The notes: generated by a model from the sequence alone, not told the origin. 53,057 nt of DNA from Rhodospirillaceae bacterium (GCA_024638465.1 JAHEKF010000014.1:1-53057); one strand, 5' to 3'. Shown: positions 16,041-25,596, counted from the stretch's first letter. Numbers and translations: made by a program.

Positions 16041-17216
16041 ATGAACAATACACAGCAATCGACGCGAGGAATCGCGTCCCACGCGCCAGCGGCCGTCTTG
16101 GCCGTTGCCCTTTTATCTCTCTCGGCTTGTTCGCCGTCAGGTCCCCAGTCAACAGAGAGCGGTGAGGACGCCGCGACCGGTTCGCAGTCGTCGGGCTACT
16201 ACGAGGGCGAGACCATCACGCTGGTGATGGGCCTCGATGCGTCAGCCGGCGGTACGACGGTCGGACGATTGTTCGCGAAGCACCTCGAAATGAATCTCGC
16301 GGGCAATCCGACGGTCATCGTCCAGAACATGCCGGGTGCGTCGATGATGATCGCGCACATCCATGTTCTGACGAAGGCGCGCCGAGATGGCACGACGGTT
16401 TACTACGGCCCGCGATCGTCGCTCGGCGAGTTGCTCGGCTTCCCCGGACACTCTTTTAAATACGAGCAGTTCACGATACTCGGTGGCGCCCAGCTCGCGC
16501 CGCTCGTCACCTATATGCGCAAGGACATGGTCGATGGGGGCATTCAGACACCCGCCGACGTGCTGCGTGCGGAAGGACTCATCTATGGTGGCATCTCGGC
16601 CGAGCACGGCCGCATGATCGCGAGCACGATGGGCCTCGACCTGCTCGGCGTGAACTACCACTTCGTCGGCGGCTATCCCGGTAGCGGTCGCATTCGTGCA
16701 GCGGTACTGAGCGGCGAGGTCAACATGGCGGTCGATGCGGCCCATGCGTATCTCAACGAAGCCGTGCCGATCCTCGAGCAGGAAGGCCTCAACGCGCCGC
16801 TGTTCAGCCTGCCGCAACTCGCTGCAGACGGCACTCTGGTGAAGAGCGCTCTGGTGCCCGATATTCCGACAATCGATGAGTTGTACCAGGAGATCCACGG
16901 CGAGCCGCCTTCCGGTACCAACTGGGACGCAATCCGCACGATGATAGAGATCGATCAGACGATGCAGCATGTGTTCCTTGGACCGCCTGGCATGGACCCG
17001 AGAGCTGTCGCCGAGTTCCGCAACGTGCTTCGCCCGATGATGGAATCCGAGGCGTTTATCGAGGAGGCGACGCGGATACTGAGCTATGCACCGGAGGCTG
17101 TCGAACATGAGCGTGCGGCCGACATACTCGCTGCAACCGGCCGCGTGGCCCCCGAAGTCAAGGCATTCATCGAAGCGAATATCGCGCGCAACAACAACGC
17201 CGGTCAGGGTCGGTAG
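16041..17216 (+). CDS. TctC/Bug-type substrate-binding lipoprotein of a tripartite tricarboxylate transporter
   Basis: 391 residues. The signal peptide ends in the lipobox LSLSAC, with Cys30 as the lipid-anchored residue, so this member is membrane-tethered rather than free in the periplasm. The mature part (GETITLVMGLDASAGGTTVGR, then VIVQNMPGASMMIAH) is the Bug-family fold that binds carboxylates. It would hand its ligand to the fused TctA-TctB permease encoded on the opposite strand just downstream. The ATG at 16041 gives a normal signal peptide; an upstream in-frame start adds 32 residues without family support. The ligand is unknown, probably an organic acid. Confidence 0.85.
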   Translation: MNNTQQSTRGIASHAPAAVLAVALLSLSACSPSGPQSTESGEDAATGSQSSGYYEGETITLVMGLDASAGGTTVGRLFAKHLEMNLAGNPTVIVQNMPGASMMIAHIHVLTKARRDGTTVYYGPRSSLGELLGFPGHSFKYEQFTILGGAQLAPLVTYMRKDMVDGGIQTPADVLRAEGLIYGGISAEHGRMIASTMGLDLLGVNYHFVGGYPGSGRIRAAVLSGEVNMAVDAAHAYLNEAVPILEQEGLNAPLFSLPQLAADGTLVKSALVPDIPTIDELYQEIHGEPPSGTNWDAIRTMIEIDQTMQHVFLGPPGMDPRAVAEFRNVLRPMMESEAFIEEATRILSYAPEAVEHERAADILAATGRVAPEVKAFIEANIARNNNAGQGR

Positions 17217-17244
17217 AACTCTCGGCGTTTCTGCGAGTGACCCG

Positions 17245-17274
17245 TTCCGGATATCGTGCTAACGATATCCGGGA
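17245..17274. terminator. Bidirectional hairpin terminator between convergent TTT genes
   Basis: Arms 17245-17256 and 17263-17274 form a 12-bp stem (one G-U pair) around the loop TGCTAA; the inner ten pairs CCGGATATCG/CGATATCCGG are perfect. It lies between the convergent stops at 17216 and 17293. The flanking T-run is short, so termination strength is uncertain. Confidence 0.65.
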
Positions 17275-17292
17275 TCGCCGGGTTTCACAGAA

Positions 17293-19323
17293 TCAGACGA
17301 TCAGCCAGTCCGGAAACCCGTCCGGCACGATGTCCTGCAGCCATACCTGCAGATAGGACGGATGGAACAGCATGCTCATGACTTCGCCGTAGAAAAACAC
17401 GGTCAGAGCCCAGCCGACGAGCGCGTAGCTTAAGACGACCCACTTCGAGTATCCGCCCCAGCGCCAGAGATAAATTCCAATGAACAGCGGTATCGCGAGC
17501 TTCTGACCGATCAACAGCGTCAGAATAATGATTCCGCCGATGAGATAGGCGAAGAACGGCAACGCTTCGCCGAACCACGCTTCTTCGCTGGCGTTGCGGA
17601 GTGTCACGCTCCAGGAGCCCGCAGATTTCCGGTCCTCGAGGAGGTTAAGAAAATCGCGTACGGCGACGAAAGCGGTGAGTACTGCGCCCGGTACGCAGAT
17701 CAGCAGGGGCGCCTGCCTTACTGCCGCTGGCCATTCGAGCGAGGTGAATCCCGCCCAAACAAAGGTCACACAGAGTACCGACGATATCGCGAACGACAAT
17801 GCCGGGTTGCGCGCTGAACCTTCGCCGGACTTCGGCTTGTTCGCTGTCAGTTTCTGCCGCGCGATACCTCGTCCAGCGAAGATCAGCGTCAAGATGATGA
17901 CCACGATGAGTCCGAGCACGATTGGCCGGCTGAGCCATCCGGCACCCTGATAGACGCGCATGCTGATCTGGAAATAGCCTTCGAGGATTCCGCCGAGCAC
18001 GAGCGCCAGAACGACGGGCGGGCGCGGCCAGCCGCCGCGCTTCATGAGGAAACCGATTACGCCGAACGCGGTACAGCTGATCCAGTCGCCGAGCGAAGCA
18101 CCGCCGAGCCACGCGCCCATGTAGACGAACAGCAGCACGCCGGGAACCACGAGATGGCCTGGCATGAGCGCGACCTTGGAGACATGTTCGACCGTGGCAA
18201 GAAGAATTAACGTCGCGATGACGCTCGCGAACGCGATCATCCATACGAAGCTGAACGTCATGTCCAGATTTTCGGACAGCATCTCCGGTCCCGGCCGAAG
18301 ACCGAGCATTATTAAAGCGCCCATGAGAACGGCCGTGCCCACGCTGCCCGGTATGCCCATCGTCACAGTCGGTATCAATGCACCGCCACGCAGCGCATTG
18401 TTGGCGGCTTCGGGCGCGAGTACGCCGCGGATGTCGCCCTGCCCGAATTGCGATTGGTCCTTGGAGCTCTGCATCGCGTGGCCATAAGTCACCCAGCCGA
18501 CGATGGAGGCGCCGAGACCCGGCAACATGCCGATATAGGCGCCGAAGAAGCTGCAGCGGATTACCAGCCACCAGTTGTTCAGTGCATCACGGATGCCTTT
18601 CATCAGGCCGTGGCGCGTGTCGGTTTCCCCGCCGGTGCGAGCGATCGAGACGTCCTTGATAGCGAGTTCCATGATTTCGGGTATCGCGAACAGGCCGAGA
18701 AGGACCGGGATCAGCGGCAACGAATCGAGCAGATACAGCGTGTCGAAAGAGTAGCGGGGGATCGCATAGGATTCGGGAAACCCGACCATCGCGAGCAGCA
18801 AGCCGAACATCGCGGCAGCGATGCCTTTCATGATCGATCTTCCGGCGAGCGAGCCGACCATCGCAAGACCCAGCAAGCCGAGCATGAAAGTTTCCGGAGA
18901 CTCGAAAGCAAGGATGACCGGCAGGATCAGTGGAAGCGAGATACCGAGCGTCGCCGCGCCGAAGACGCCGCCGATCGCGGATGCCGTGAATGCCGCCCCC
19001 AGCGCCCGGGCCGCTTCGCCAGCCTTGGCCAGCGGGTAGCCGTCGAGGACCGTTGCCTGCGATGCGGCCGTACTCGGAATGCCGAGCATGATCGAGGTGA
19101 TCGCGCCGCTCGTCGATGTAGAGGCCCAGGACGACAGCAGCAGAGCAAATGCCGACACCGGCTCCATACTGAAAGTGAACGGCAACAGCAGGACCAGGCC
19201 GATTGCGCCTCCCATTCCGGGAATCGCGCCCATCCATACTCCGATCACGCAGCCGAGCGCGAAATAGCCCAGGACCTCCCACTGGAAGATCAGTCCCATA
19301 CCTCCTATCAGCGCTTCAATCAT
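17293..19323 (-). CDS. Fused TctA-TctB permease of a tripartite tricarboxylate transporter
   Basis: 676 residues. The first 500 are a TctA large permease (GCVIGVWMGAIPGMGGAIG and the repeat SFFGAYIGMLPGLGASIVGW, the two inverted-topology loops). After a polar linker (RQKLTANKPKSGEGSAR) come four more hydrophobic segments (about 525-676) with the size and pattern of the small TctB subunit, so both membrane subunits are one chain. It would import the acid delivered by the lipoprotein encoded convergently. Placement on the opposite strand from its binding protein is unusual, as these genes are normally in one operon. Confidence 0.85.
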   Translation of the reverse strand: MIEALIGGMGLIFQWEVLGYFALGCVIGVWMGAIPGMGGAIGLVLLLPFTFSMEPVSAFALLLSSWASTSTSGAITSIMLGIPSTAASQATVLDGYPLAKAGEAARALGAAFTASAIGGVFGAATLGISLPLILPVILAFESPETFMLGLLGLAMVGSLAGRSIMKGIAAAMFGLLLAMVGFPESYAIPRYSFDTLYLLDSLPLIPVLLGLFAIPEIMELAIKDVSIARTGGETDTRHGLMKGIRDALNNWWLVIRCSFFGAYIGMLPGLGASIVGWVTYGHAMQSSKDQSQFGQGDIRGVLAPEAANNALRGGALIPTVTMGIPGSVGTAVLMGALIMLGLRPGPEMLSENLDMTFSFVWMIAFASVIATLILLATVEHVSKVALMPGHLVVPGVLLFVYMGAWLGGASLGDWISCTAFGVIGFLMKRGGWPRPPVVLALVLGGILEGYFQISMRVYQGAGWLSRPIVLGLIVVIILTLIFAGRGIARQKLTANKPKSGEGSARNPALSFAISSVLCVTFVWAGFTSLEWPAAVRQAPLLICVPGAVLTAFVAVRDFLNLLEDRKSAGSWSVTLRNASEEAWFGEALPFFAYLIGGIIILTLLIGQKLAIPLFIGIYLWRWGGYSKWVVLSYALVGWALTVFFYGEVMSMLFHPSYLQVWLQDIVPDGFPDWLIV

Positions 19324-19363
19324 CCGATGTCCTCATGCCCCTTTCGATGCGTGCGAGAGCTTA

Positions 19364-20188
19364 TCAGGCCGCATCCCACAGCGTTTTAATCGCCGAATAA
19401 GCCGCCTCCGACGCCGCGCGTCGTTCAGCGGATGAGCGGTCGCCCCATTTTTCTACGGCTTCTCGATACGATGGCCGTTTGCAAAATCGCTCGTGCCAGT
19501 CGACAAGCTGGCCGAGCTCGCTCCACAGCGGCGCCATGCCGAGACCTGCGAGGCGCGTTACGTAGACGCCCATGGAAATATCGGCCAGAGAGAACTCGTC
19601 ATCGACGAGCCAGTCACGATCCTCAAGACTCGCGTCGATCTCGCTGAATGATTCCTTGAAATAGGCGACGGCCTTGCCGAGTAGTGGTGACTCCAGTCCG
19701 TATTCTCTGTCGACGCGGTCGTTCTCACGCCGTGTCGAATCCGGCATCGCGTCGTAGTATGCGGTGACGGCGTCCTCGCCGGCTTTCGAAAACATCGCGC
19801 CCATATAAATGCATACTGCGAGCGTTCGCGCCTGCCGATGCATGTCTTCGTCGGCACGCTTGGTCCAGAGGCGCATTGTCGCGCGCGCGTGCGGATCGGC
19901 CGGACGAAGTGACGGCTCCGGGAACACGTCTTCGAGGTACTCGAGAATGACTTGCGACTCCCGAACGACTTTACCGTCGTGAACCAGCGTCGGTACGACG
20001 CCGCGAGGATTCAGCTTCAGGTAGTCTGCCTGCAGATGCTCGCGTGCGCTGACCGAGGTATCGAGAACCCGGCTCTCCCACTCGAGTCCTTTTTCGGACA
20101 GCGCGATCCGTACTTTGCGCGCAGCCGACGATCGATCGAAGTGATAAAGCGCCAGCGTGCTGGCTTCTGAACGGCCCTGTAACGTCAT
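19364..20188 (-). CDS. Glutathione S-transferase family protein
   Basis: 274 residues. The N-terminal thioredoxin-like domain (LALYHFDRSSAARKVRIALSE, then RGVVPTLVHDGKVVRESQVI with the cis-Pro and the ES motif that binds the glutathione gamma-glutamyl group) is followed by a mostly helical C-terminal domain with SLADISMGVY. Cytosolic; no signal peptide. Glutathione conjugation, or glutathione-dependent isomerisation, dehalogenation or ether cleavage, is possible. It is transcribed in the same direction as the TctAB gene and 40 bases upstream of it, so it may be co-transcribed and act on the imported compound. Confidence 0.85.
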   Translation of the reverse strand: MTLQGRSEASTLALYHFDRSSAARKVRIALSEKGLEWESRVLDTSVSAREHLQADYLKLNPRGVVPTLVHDGKVVRESQVILEYLEDVFPEPSLRPADPHARATMRLWTKRADEDMHRQARTLAVCIYMGAMFSKAGEDAVTAYYDAMPDSTRRENDRVDREYGLESPLLGKAVAYFKESFSEIDASLEDRDWLVDDEFSLADISMGVYVTRLAGLGMAPLWSELGQLVDWHERFCKRPSYREAVEKWGDRSSAERRAASEAAYSAIKTLWDAA

Positions 20189-20276
20189 GGACTATTGATC
20201 GTTCTTATTATTGGTTGCGACGGTAGAGTCGCCCGAGATCCTGATAATATCATCGGCCGCGAAACGGAGACCCTGA

Positions 20277-20756
20277 ATGGCACATACACTGACACCGCTG
20301 ACCGTCGCTTTGACTCTGGAGCAGGCGACATCGATTGTCGATGCTTCGCTCAGCGCGGCCCGGGAGCACGAGCTGCTGCCCCTGACAGTGGTTGTTCTCG
20401 ATACCGGCGGGCATCAGATCGCGCTGAAACGCGAAGACGGCTGCGGGATTATCCGGGTTGAGGTCGCAGTGGCGAAAGCCTACGGCGCGCTCGGCATGGG
20501 CGTTTCGGGTCGTGTATTCGGCCAGCGCCTGAGTTCTAAACCGGTCTTCGCCACCAGCTTGTCCACGGTCTCCGGGGGACAGTTTCTTGCGGTGCCGGGC
20601 GGCGTTCTGATACTCGACGATGCCGGTGCTGCGATCGGTGCCGTTGGCGTCAGCGGCGATAACTCCGAGCGCGACGAGTTCGCTGCGATCAGTGGAATCT
20701 CCGCCGCCGGGTTCGCTTCCGAGCCAGCCGAGCCGCTTCCCGACTGGAACGCCTGA
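20277..20756 (+). CDS. GlcG/HbpS-family small protein
   Basis: 159 residues with the family pattern: LTLEQATSIVDASLSAA, VVVLDTGGHQIALKRED, a lysine-containing AVAKAYGALG and a glycine-rich end (GAIGAVGVSGDNSERDEF). Family members occur in glycolate and diol utilisation loci and some bind haem or cobalamin; no reaction is established. It lies 45 bases before the esterase gene. Nothing specific to this copy hints at function. Identification as the family is firm; the role is not. Confidence 0.85.
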   Translation: MAHTLTPLTVALTLEQATSIVDASLSAAREHELLPLTVVVLDTGGHQIALKREDGCGIIRVEVAVAKAYGALGMGVSGRVFGQRLSSKPVFATSLSTVSGGQFLAVPGGVLILDDAGAAIGAVGVSGDNSERDEFAAISGISAAGFASEPAEPLPDWNA

Positions 20757-20801
20757 GGAACCTCGCGCAAGCAAGGCTCACCCGATCGCAATGGACTCAC
20801 T

Positions 20802-21908
20802 ATGGCGATAAAGCGCGCGGATTGGCCTGCCGGCCGGGTCGTGACCGTCGAGTTTACCTCTCATGTGCTCGCCGACAATCCGCTCGGCGATCCTGCTTGC
20901 AGAGCCTTCGACGTCTGGCTGCCGCCGCAATACGCTCAGGGCTCAGGTCGCGGGCGTGGACTGCGTTTCCCGGTTCTCTACGACCTCGCCGGCTTCACAT
21001 CGTCGGGCAGGGCGCATACCAATTGGCGCAACTTTGACGAGAACGTTCCGGAGCGTGTCGCGCGGCTCGTTCACGAGAAAAAAATGCGGCCCTGTTTGAT
21101 CGTATTTCCCGACTGTTTTACGGCGCTAGGCGGCAATCAATACGTTAACTCATCGGCGGTCGGCAATTACGCCGACTACCTGACGAGGGAACTCATTCCA
21201 TTCATCGACGCTGAATTTCGCACCAAAGCGTCGCGCGACAACCGAGGTTGCTTTGGCCGGTCGTCGGGCGGCTACGGCGCAATGATCCACGGCATGAAGT
21301 ACTCGCGCTACTGGGGCGCAATCGCGAATCATTCGGGCGATGCCTACTTCGATTTCCTCTACCGGATCGACTGGCCCAACACGCTCAACACGCTCGCGAA
21401 ATATCGGAGCCGTAAGCGACGCGAAGGAGCAATCGACGTCGAGCGTGAAGAGCGCGGCGCAGACACGGGCTACGACGATGGTCGCGTGGCGCGATTTCTG
21501 AAAGATGTCTGGAGCCGCAGCAATCTTTCAGGCGATGAGATTCATTGCCTGATGAATCTGGCGATGGCAGCGACCTACGATCCCGACCCGACCGCACCGA
21601 ACGGGTTCCTTCTGCCGTTCAATCTCGAAACCGGCGAACTGATTTCAGCTCGATGGCGACAATGGTTAAAGCATGACCCGATCAATCTCGTGAAGCGTTA
21701 TGCGCGCAATCTCAAGACATTGCGCGGGATCTATATCGACTGCGGCTGGCGCGATCAGTATCAAATGCACTACGGCGCGCGCATCCTGTCGAAGCGTCTG
21801 CGTCAGGCCGGAGTCGAGCACCGCTACGAGGAGTTCCCGGATACGCATTCGCGCATAGATTATCGGCTGGAGCGGTCGCTGCCGTTCCTTACCCGCGCTC
21901 TCCGCTAG
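20802..21908 (+). CDS. Alpha/beta-hydrolase esterase (esterase D/enterochelin-esterase type)
   Basis: 368 residues without a signal peptide. The nucleophile elbow GRSSGGYGAM has Ser154 at the GxSxG position; an Asp in DCGWRDQYQ and the His in DTHSRIDY complete a likely catalytic triad. The N-terminal beta-sandwich-like part (FPVLYDLAGFTSSG) fits the putative-esterase family. It would hydrolyse an ester, thioester or carbonate of a small molecule. It is preceded by the GlcG-like gene and ends at a hairpin shared with the convergent decarboxylase gene. The substrate is unknown. Confidence 0.82.
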   Translation: MAIKRADWPAGRVVTVEFTSHVLADNPLGDPACRAFDVWLPPQYAQGSGRGRGLRFPVLYDLAGFTSSGRAHTNWRNFDENVPERVARLVHEKKMRPCLIVFPDCFTALGGNQYVNSSAVGNYADYLTRELIPFIDAEFRTKASRDNRGCFGRSSGGYGAMIHGMKYSRYWGAIANHSGDAYFDFLYRIDWPNTLNTLAKYRSRKRREGAIDVEREERGADTGYDDGRVARFLKDVWSRSNLSGDEIHCLMNLAMAATYDPDPTAPNGFLLPFNLETGELISARWRQWLKHDPINLVKRYARNLKTLRGIYIDCGWRDQYQMHYGARILSKRLRQAGVEHRYEEFPDTHSRIDYRLERSLPFLTRALR

Positions 21909-21910
21909 CT

Positions 21911-21933
21911 CCGCCTGCCCTGGTTCCAGGCGG
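21911..21933. terminator. Hairpin between convergent esterase and decarboxylase genes
   Basis: Perfect 7-bp arms CCGCCTG (21911-21917) and CAGGCGG (21927-21933) around a nine-base loop. It lies in the 58-base gap between convergent stop codons, the position of a bidirectional terminator; no T-run follows on either strand. Confidence 0.55.
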
Positions 21934-21966
21934 CCTTCGCGCTGACGTGCGTTCCGGGCCCGAGCA

Positions 21967-23469
21967 TTATCCGCCGGTGCGCAGTTCGGCGTCGATGGCG
22001 CGTCCGATGCGGACGACGAGGTCCGGAATGGCATCGACATCGGCGACGTCGGTGCGAAAGTTTACGATGCACGCGCGCAGTACTTTACGTCCGTCGATGA
22101 CAGCGTTCGAGAGGAACAGCTCGCCCGTCTCGTTGAGGCGGTATAAGAGCTCATCGTTGAGCTCATTGAGATAGTTTTCCGTAGCTGCATCGCCGGAATC
22201 GAGATCTGTCGGTTTGTAGCGGAACGTCGTGATGCTGAGTTCCTGCGATATCGGTTCGAGTTCGGGATGCGCGGCGGCCGCGGCGTAAATGCGTTTGGCC
22301 AGCTCGATGTCTTCCTGGAGTAACTGCACGTAGCCGTTGCGGCCGATATGACGCAAACCGAGCCACACCTTGAGTGCGCGAAAGCCTCGGGAATTCTGAA
22401 CTCCGTATTGATAGTAATTGACGCGCGGATCCTGCTCATCGTCGATGAAGTGGTAGTACTCGGGCATGTAAAGAAACGCGTCCGTCAGTAATTCGGGATC
22501 GCGAACGATGGCGCAGCCGGCCTCGAGCGGGCTGTAAAGCCATTTGTGCGGATCGAGTGCGACCGAGTCCGCTTTCGCTATCGCTTTCAGGTCAGCGGAC
22601 GCGTCGGGCAGGGCGGCGCCGAACGCGCCATAAGCGCCATCGACATGAAACCAGAGGCCGAGCTCCGCCGCGATCCCGGCGAGTTCCTCGAGCGGGTCGG
22701 TTGCACCGGTGCTGACCGTTCCGGCCGTTGCGACAATGAGGAAAGGCAGGAGCCCGGCCGCCGTATCCGCTACGATCTGATCGCGAAGCTCCACAGGATC
22801 GATGCGCTGGAATTCATCCGTCCCGATCCATCGGATCTGATTCGTGCCGAGGCCTGAAAGATCGGCAGCCTTCTGGATCCAGGTGTGCGTCGACTTCGAC
22901 GTGTAGCAGACGAGCTTTCGGTCTCCGGCGGCGAGGCCTTCGGCGCGGATTTCCCAGGGCGCTTTGGCTTTGCGTGCGGCCAGGAAGCAGACGATGTTCG
23001 CCATGTTGCCGCCGCTGACCATGAGTCCGCCGCAGTCCGTTGAATAGCCAATCAACTCAGCCAGCCAGCGAATGGTTTGCGCTTCAATCTCGCTGGCCAT
23101 GGGCGCGATGTCCCAGCCGCCAACGTTGCTGTTTACGGCCGAAGCGAGCAGATCGCAGAGCGCTCCGAGCGGCGCAGCCGAGGACGTGATGTAGGCGAAA
23201 AATCGCGGATGGCCGTTATGAAGCGAGTGGTCGAACAGGAGTTCGGCGGTTTCGTTCAGCAAGCGGTCAGGAGCCGTTCCTGAATCGGGGAGTTTATCCG
23301 TGGCCATGAGCGCACGAATCTCGGCCGGCGAGTGCGCGCGGGTCACCGGGCGCTGTGGAAGGCTTTCGAGAAACAGCGCGATCTGTTCGACGAGCGCGAT
23401 GCCCAAACGCCGGAATTCGTCGGCGGACAGGTCGGGCGCCGCATTGCGTTTTCGGTTTTCTGGCGTCAA
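21967..23469 (-). CDS. Pyridoxal-phosphate group II decarboxylase (aromatic/other L-amino-acid decarboxylase family)
   Basis: 500 residues, full length for group II decarboxylases. Lys309 in LDPHKWLYSPLEAG binds pyridoxal phosphate; HVDGAYGAF and the segment SGGNMANIVCFLAAR are also diagnostic. It removes the carboxyl group of an amino acid, giving an amine; tryptophan, tyrosine, DOPA and glutamate enzymes all share these motifs and the substrate cannot be picked from sequence. It is the only gene of its transcript. The flanking 188-bp upstream region has no clear promoter to my eye. Confidence 0.88.
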   Translation of the reverse strand: MTPENRKRNAAPDLSADEFRRLGIALVEQIALFLESLPQRPVTRAHSPAEIRALMATDKLPDSGTAPDRLLNETAELLFDHSLHNGHPRFFAYITSSAAPLGALCDLLASAVNSNVGGWDIAPMASEIEAQTIRWLAELIGYSTDCGGLMVSGGNMANIVCFLAARKAKAPWEIRAEGLAAGDRKLVCYTSKSTHTWIQKAADLSGLGTNQIRWIGTDEFQRIDPVELRDQIVADTAAGLLPFLIVATAGTVSTGATDPLEELAGIAAELGLWFHVDGAYGAFGAALPDASADLKAIAKADSVALDPHKWLYSPLEAGCAIVRDPELLTDAFLYMPEYYHFIDDEQDPRVNYYQYGVQNSRGFRALKVWLGLRHIGRNGYVQLLQEDIELAKRIYAAAAAHPELEPISQELSITTFRYKPTDLDSGDAATENYLNELNDELLYRLNETGELFLSNAVIDGRKVLRACIVNFRTDVADVDAIPDLVVRIGRAIDAELRTGG

Positions 23470-23658
23470 AGCGAGTTGCTGCTTTGGAGAGTCCGTCGGG
23501 GGCCGCGCACGAGTTCAGATGCGTGCGAACAGCACGTATTCATCGGTCCGGCCTAGGTTAGGGGAATCGTACCGGCATGACCAGCTACGACAACGCGTCG
23601 TCTGGACCTGATCGGCCGAAGCCGCCAAGATACGGCTGCAATCTTTCAGGGGGATCAG

Positions 23659-24912
23659 ATGCTTCCTATTCGACGTCGCCTCGTTTCAGGTCTTCTCGTT
23701 GCCGGTCTGTTGTCCGCAGTATCGGTAGCGCAGGTTCCGGGAAACTACGAACCGATGGATCCGATCCCGGCCGAAGTCGAACTGCCCGACCCCTGCGACA
23801 ATCCGACGACGCGGCGTTGGGGCCCCGACGACCAGATCGGTAATCTCAACTATCTGACACCCGAACGCGTAGCCGAGAATCTCGCGCTTATTCGCCATGG
23901 CGTGATCTACGAACTCGGCCATATCCTCGAGCCCGGGCAAATGGGATTCGCCGCGTTTCTCGACTTCAAGAGCAACCTCGGCGTTTGGCCCGGCAGGGAC
24001 GCGAGCAACGCGATATTCAACAATGAGGAAACGCTCGGAATGAGCCGCTTCAACCCCGATCGTGCGGGTGTGATGAACTTCGAGCTGGGCACTCAGCTCG
24101 ATGGTTTCAACCACGTGACGCAGGAAGGCATTACCTACAACTGTTTCGATACGCGCGATCCCGCGAACCACTATTATCCGGAGGGAGATGTCGGCGAATT
24201 GCCGCAGGGCAATCCCGGCGACGACTACGTTTTTCGGGGGCATCGCCGCATGGGCATCGAGAACGTTCGCACCATTGTTGCGCGCGCGATCCTCATCGAC
24301 GTCGGCCAGCTTCTCCGCGAGGGTGAGATGGCGGCAGGTCGCGATCCCGAACTATTCCCGCCGTCGAGTTACGAATTTACGCCCGAAGAACTCGAGCAGG
24401 CGCTGGTCCGGCAGGGGTTGACGATCGACGATATCGAGCCGGGCGACGCGCTCATGATCCGCACCGGCTGGTCGGCGCGCTTCTGGACGGGCAATCCTGA
24501 CGATCCGCGCGACGAGCGCGTTCGCTATCTCAATCGCGGTCGCAACGAGTTCGCGCCGGGCGGACCGGGTATCGATTGGCGTGCGATACAGTGGACTATT
24601 AACCGCAGCCCGGTGCTCGTCGGCGGCGATACGAAGACGATCGAGAACAGCGATCCGGCGGATCCGGACCGCGAGGTGCTCGTCGAGCGACCGGGTCACG
24701 TGAGCTGGCTCAACAGCGGCATTTACATGCTCGAGGACATGGACCTCGAGGAGCTGGCTGCGGACTGCGAAGCGGAGCGAGCAGCGAGCATCGCGTCAAC
24801 CGGTCGCCCGCCTTCCGCGGAGGAATCCTGCTACATCTCGACGCTCGTCGTGCAGACGATACCAATTCGCGGATCGGGCGGCTCGACCGTCGCGCCGACC
24901 GTTTTTCGATAA
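23659..24912 (+). CDS. Secreted cyclase-family hydrolase with an altered His motif
   Basis: 417 residues with a signal peptide (LLVAGLLSAVSVAQ). The fold matches the cyclase/kynurenine-formamidase family (WGPDDQIGNLNYLTPE, then a GDALMIRTGW segment). The metal motif HxGTHxDxxxH is changed to ELGTQLDGFNH: Glu142 and Gln146 replace two His, while Asp148 and His152 remain. Related secreted subgroups also deviate, so it may use another ligand set, including the later HVSWLNSGIYMLE region. It would hydrolyse an amide or lactone in the periplasm. It is the first of four same-strand genes for secreted proteins. Confidence 0.78.
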   Translation: MLPIRRRLVSGLLVAGLLSAVSVAQVPGNYEPMDPIPAEVELPDPCDNPTTRRWGPDDQIGNLNYLTPERVAENLALIRHGVIYELGHILEPGQMGFAAFLDFKSNLGVWPGRDASNAIFNNEETLGMSRFNPDRAGVMNFELGTQLDGFNHVTQEGITYNCFDTRDPANHYYPEGDVGELPQGNPGDDYVFRGHRRMGIENVRTIVARAILIDVGQLLREGEMAAGRDPELFPPSSYEFTPEELEQALVRQGLTIDDIEPGDALMIRTGWSARFWTGNPDDPRDERVRYLNRGRNEFAPGGPGIDWRAIQWTINRSPVLVGGDTKTIENSDPADPDREVLVERPGHVSWLNSGIYMLEDMDLEELAADCEAERAASIASTGRPPSAEESCYISTLVVQTIPIRGSGGSTVAPTVFR

Positions 24913-24966
24913 CAACGATCCGTTTTGGTCGGCGGCAGCGCCGTCAAATCTATGGGAGAAAACGCA

Positions 24967-25596
24967 ATGTCGATGTTTCGTCTACTGATTCTTGTGACGG
25001 CCGTTTCGGTCGCCATGCCGGCGATGGCACAGGGCTGGTTCCAGTTTCGTAGTCTCGAGGATCGCTTCGGCGTCAATTTTCCGGCAGAGCCGGAAGTCGA
25101 GCAGGTGGAATATCTATCGGAATTCGACGCAATCCTGCCCGCGCGGCGTTATACGGCGCGAACCGAGACCGGAACCTACATCGTAACGAGTGTCGACTTC
25201 ACGGAAGCCGAGCGCATTCATGCGGAGATGGAGAAGATGTCGGCGGCGGACTTCCCGACGCAATGGATTAATGACATGCGCGCATCCGTTGCACGTGCCG
25301 CACGCCAGTACCGGCAGCGAGGTGGCGAGATCAATTACGACGCATGGGCGCATATCGACCGGATCGAAGGCCATCAGTTACAGATCACCAACGCGGACAA
25401 CTCGGTAACCTACGTCGGGATCTACCTCGACGGCCATTCGCGTCACCTGCACGTTTTGGAGGCAACGGTGCCCGCTAATCGGCCGCCCCCGGTGCATTTT
25501 CAGCAGTCGCTCGAAGTGCTGAATCCCGAAGGGGTTCAAGTGCGTTACGAGATGACGCCCGAGGGGTGTAGCTACGATCCTGCCGAGGCAGCCTGA
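24967..25596 (+). CDS. Secreted protein of unknown family, tandem paralogue 1
   Basis: 209 residues with a signal peptide cut after MAMA or AMAQ. The mature part begins QGWFQFRSLEDRFGVNFPAEP. The paralogue at 25683 repeats this opening and the later SVARAAR and HIDRIEGHQLQITNAD segments at clearly over half identity. A conserved central basic segment (ARAARQYRQRGGEINYDAW) and an end GCSYDPAEAA stand out. The ATG at 24967 is chosen because GGGAGAA lies six bases upstream; a longer in-frame start lacks this. I recognise no named family; the size and fold prediction would need structure modelling. Confidence 0.75.
   Translation: MSMFRLLILVTAVSVAMPAMAQGWFQFRSLEDRFGVNFPAEPEVEQVEYLSEFDAILPARRYTARTETGTYIVTSVDFTEAERIHAEMEKMSAADFPTQWINDMRASVARAARQYRQRGGEINYDAWAHIDRIEGHQLQITNADNSVTYVGIYLDGHSRHLHVLEATVPANRPPPVHFQQSLEVLNPEGVQVRYEMTPEGCSYDPAEAA

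Noticed and set aside
20215-20248. Possible promoter before the GlcG-like gene (TTGCGA and GATAAT)
   Set aside because: The spacing is 22 bases, too long for a sigma-70 promoter; not claimed.
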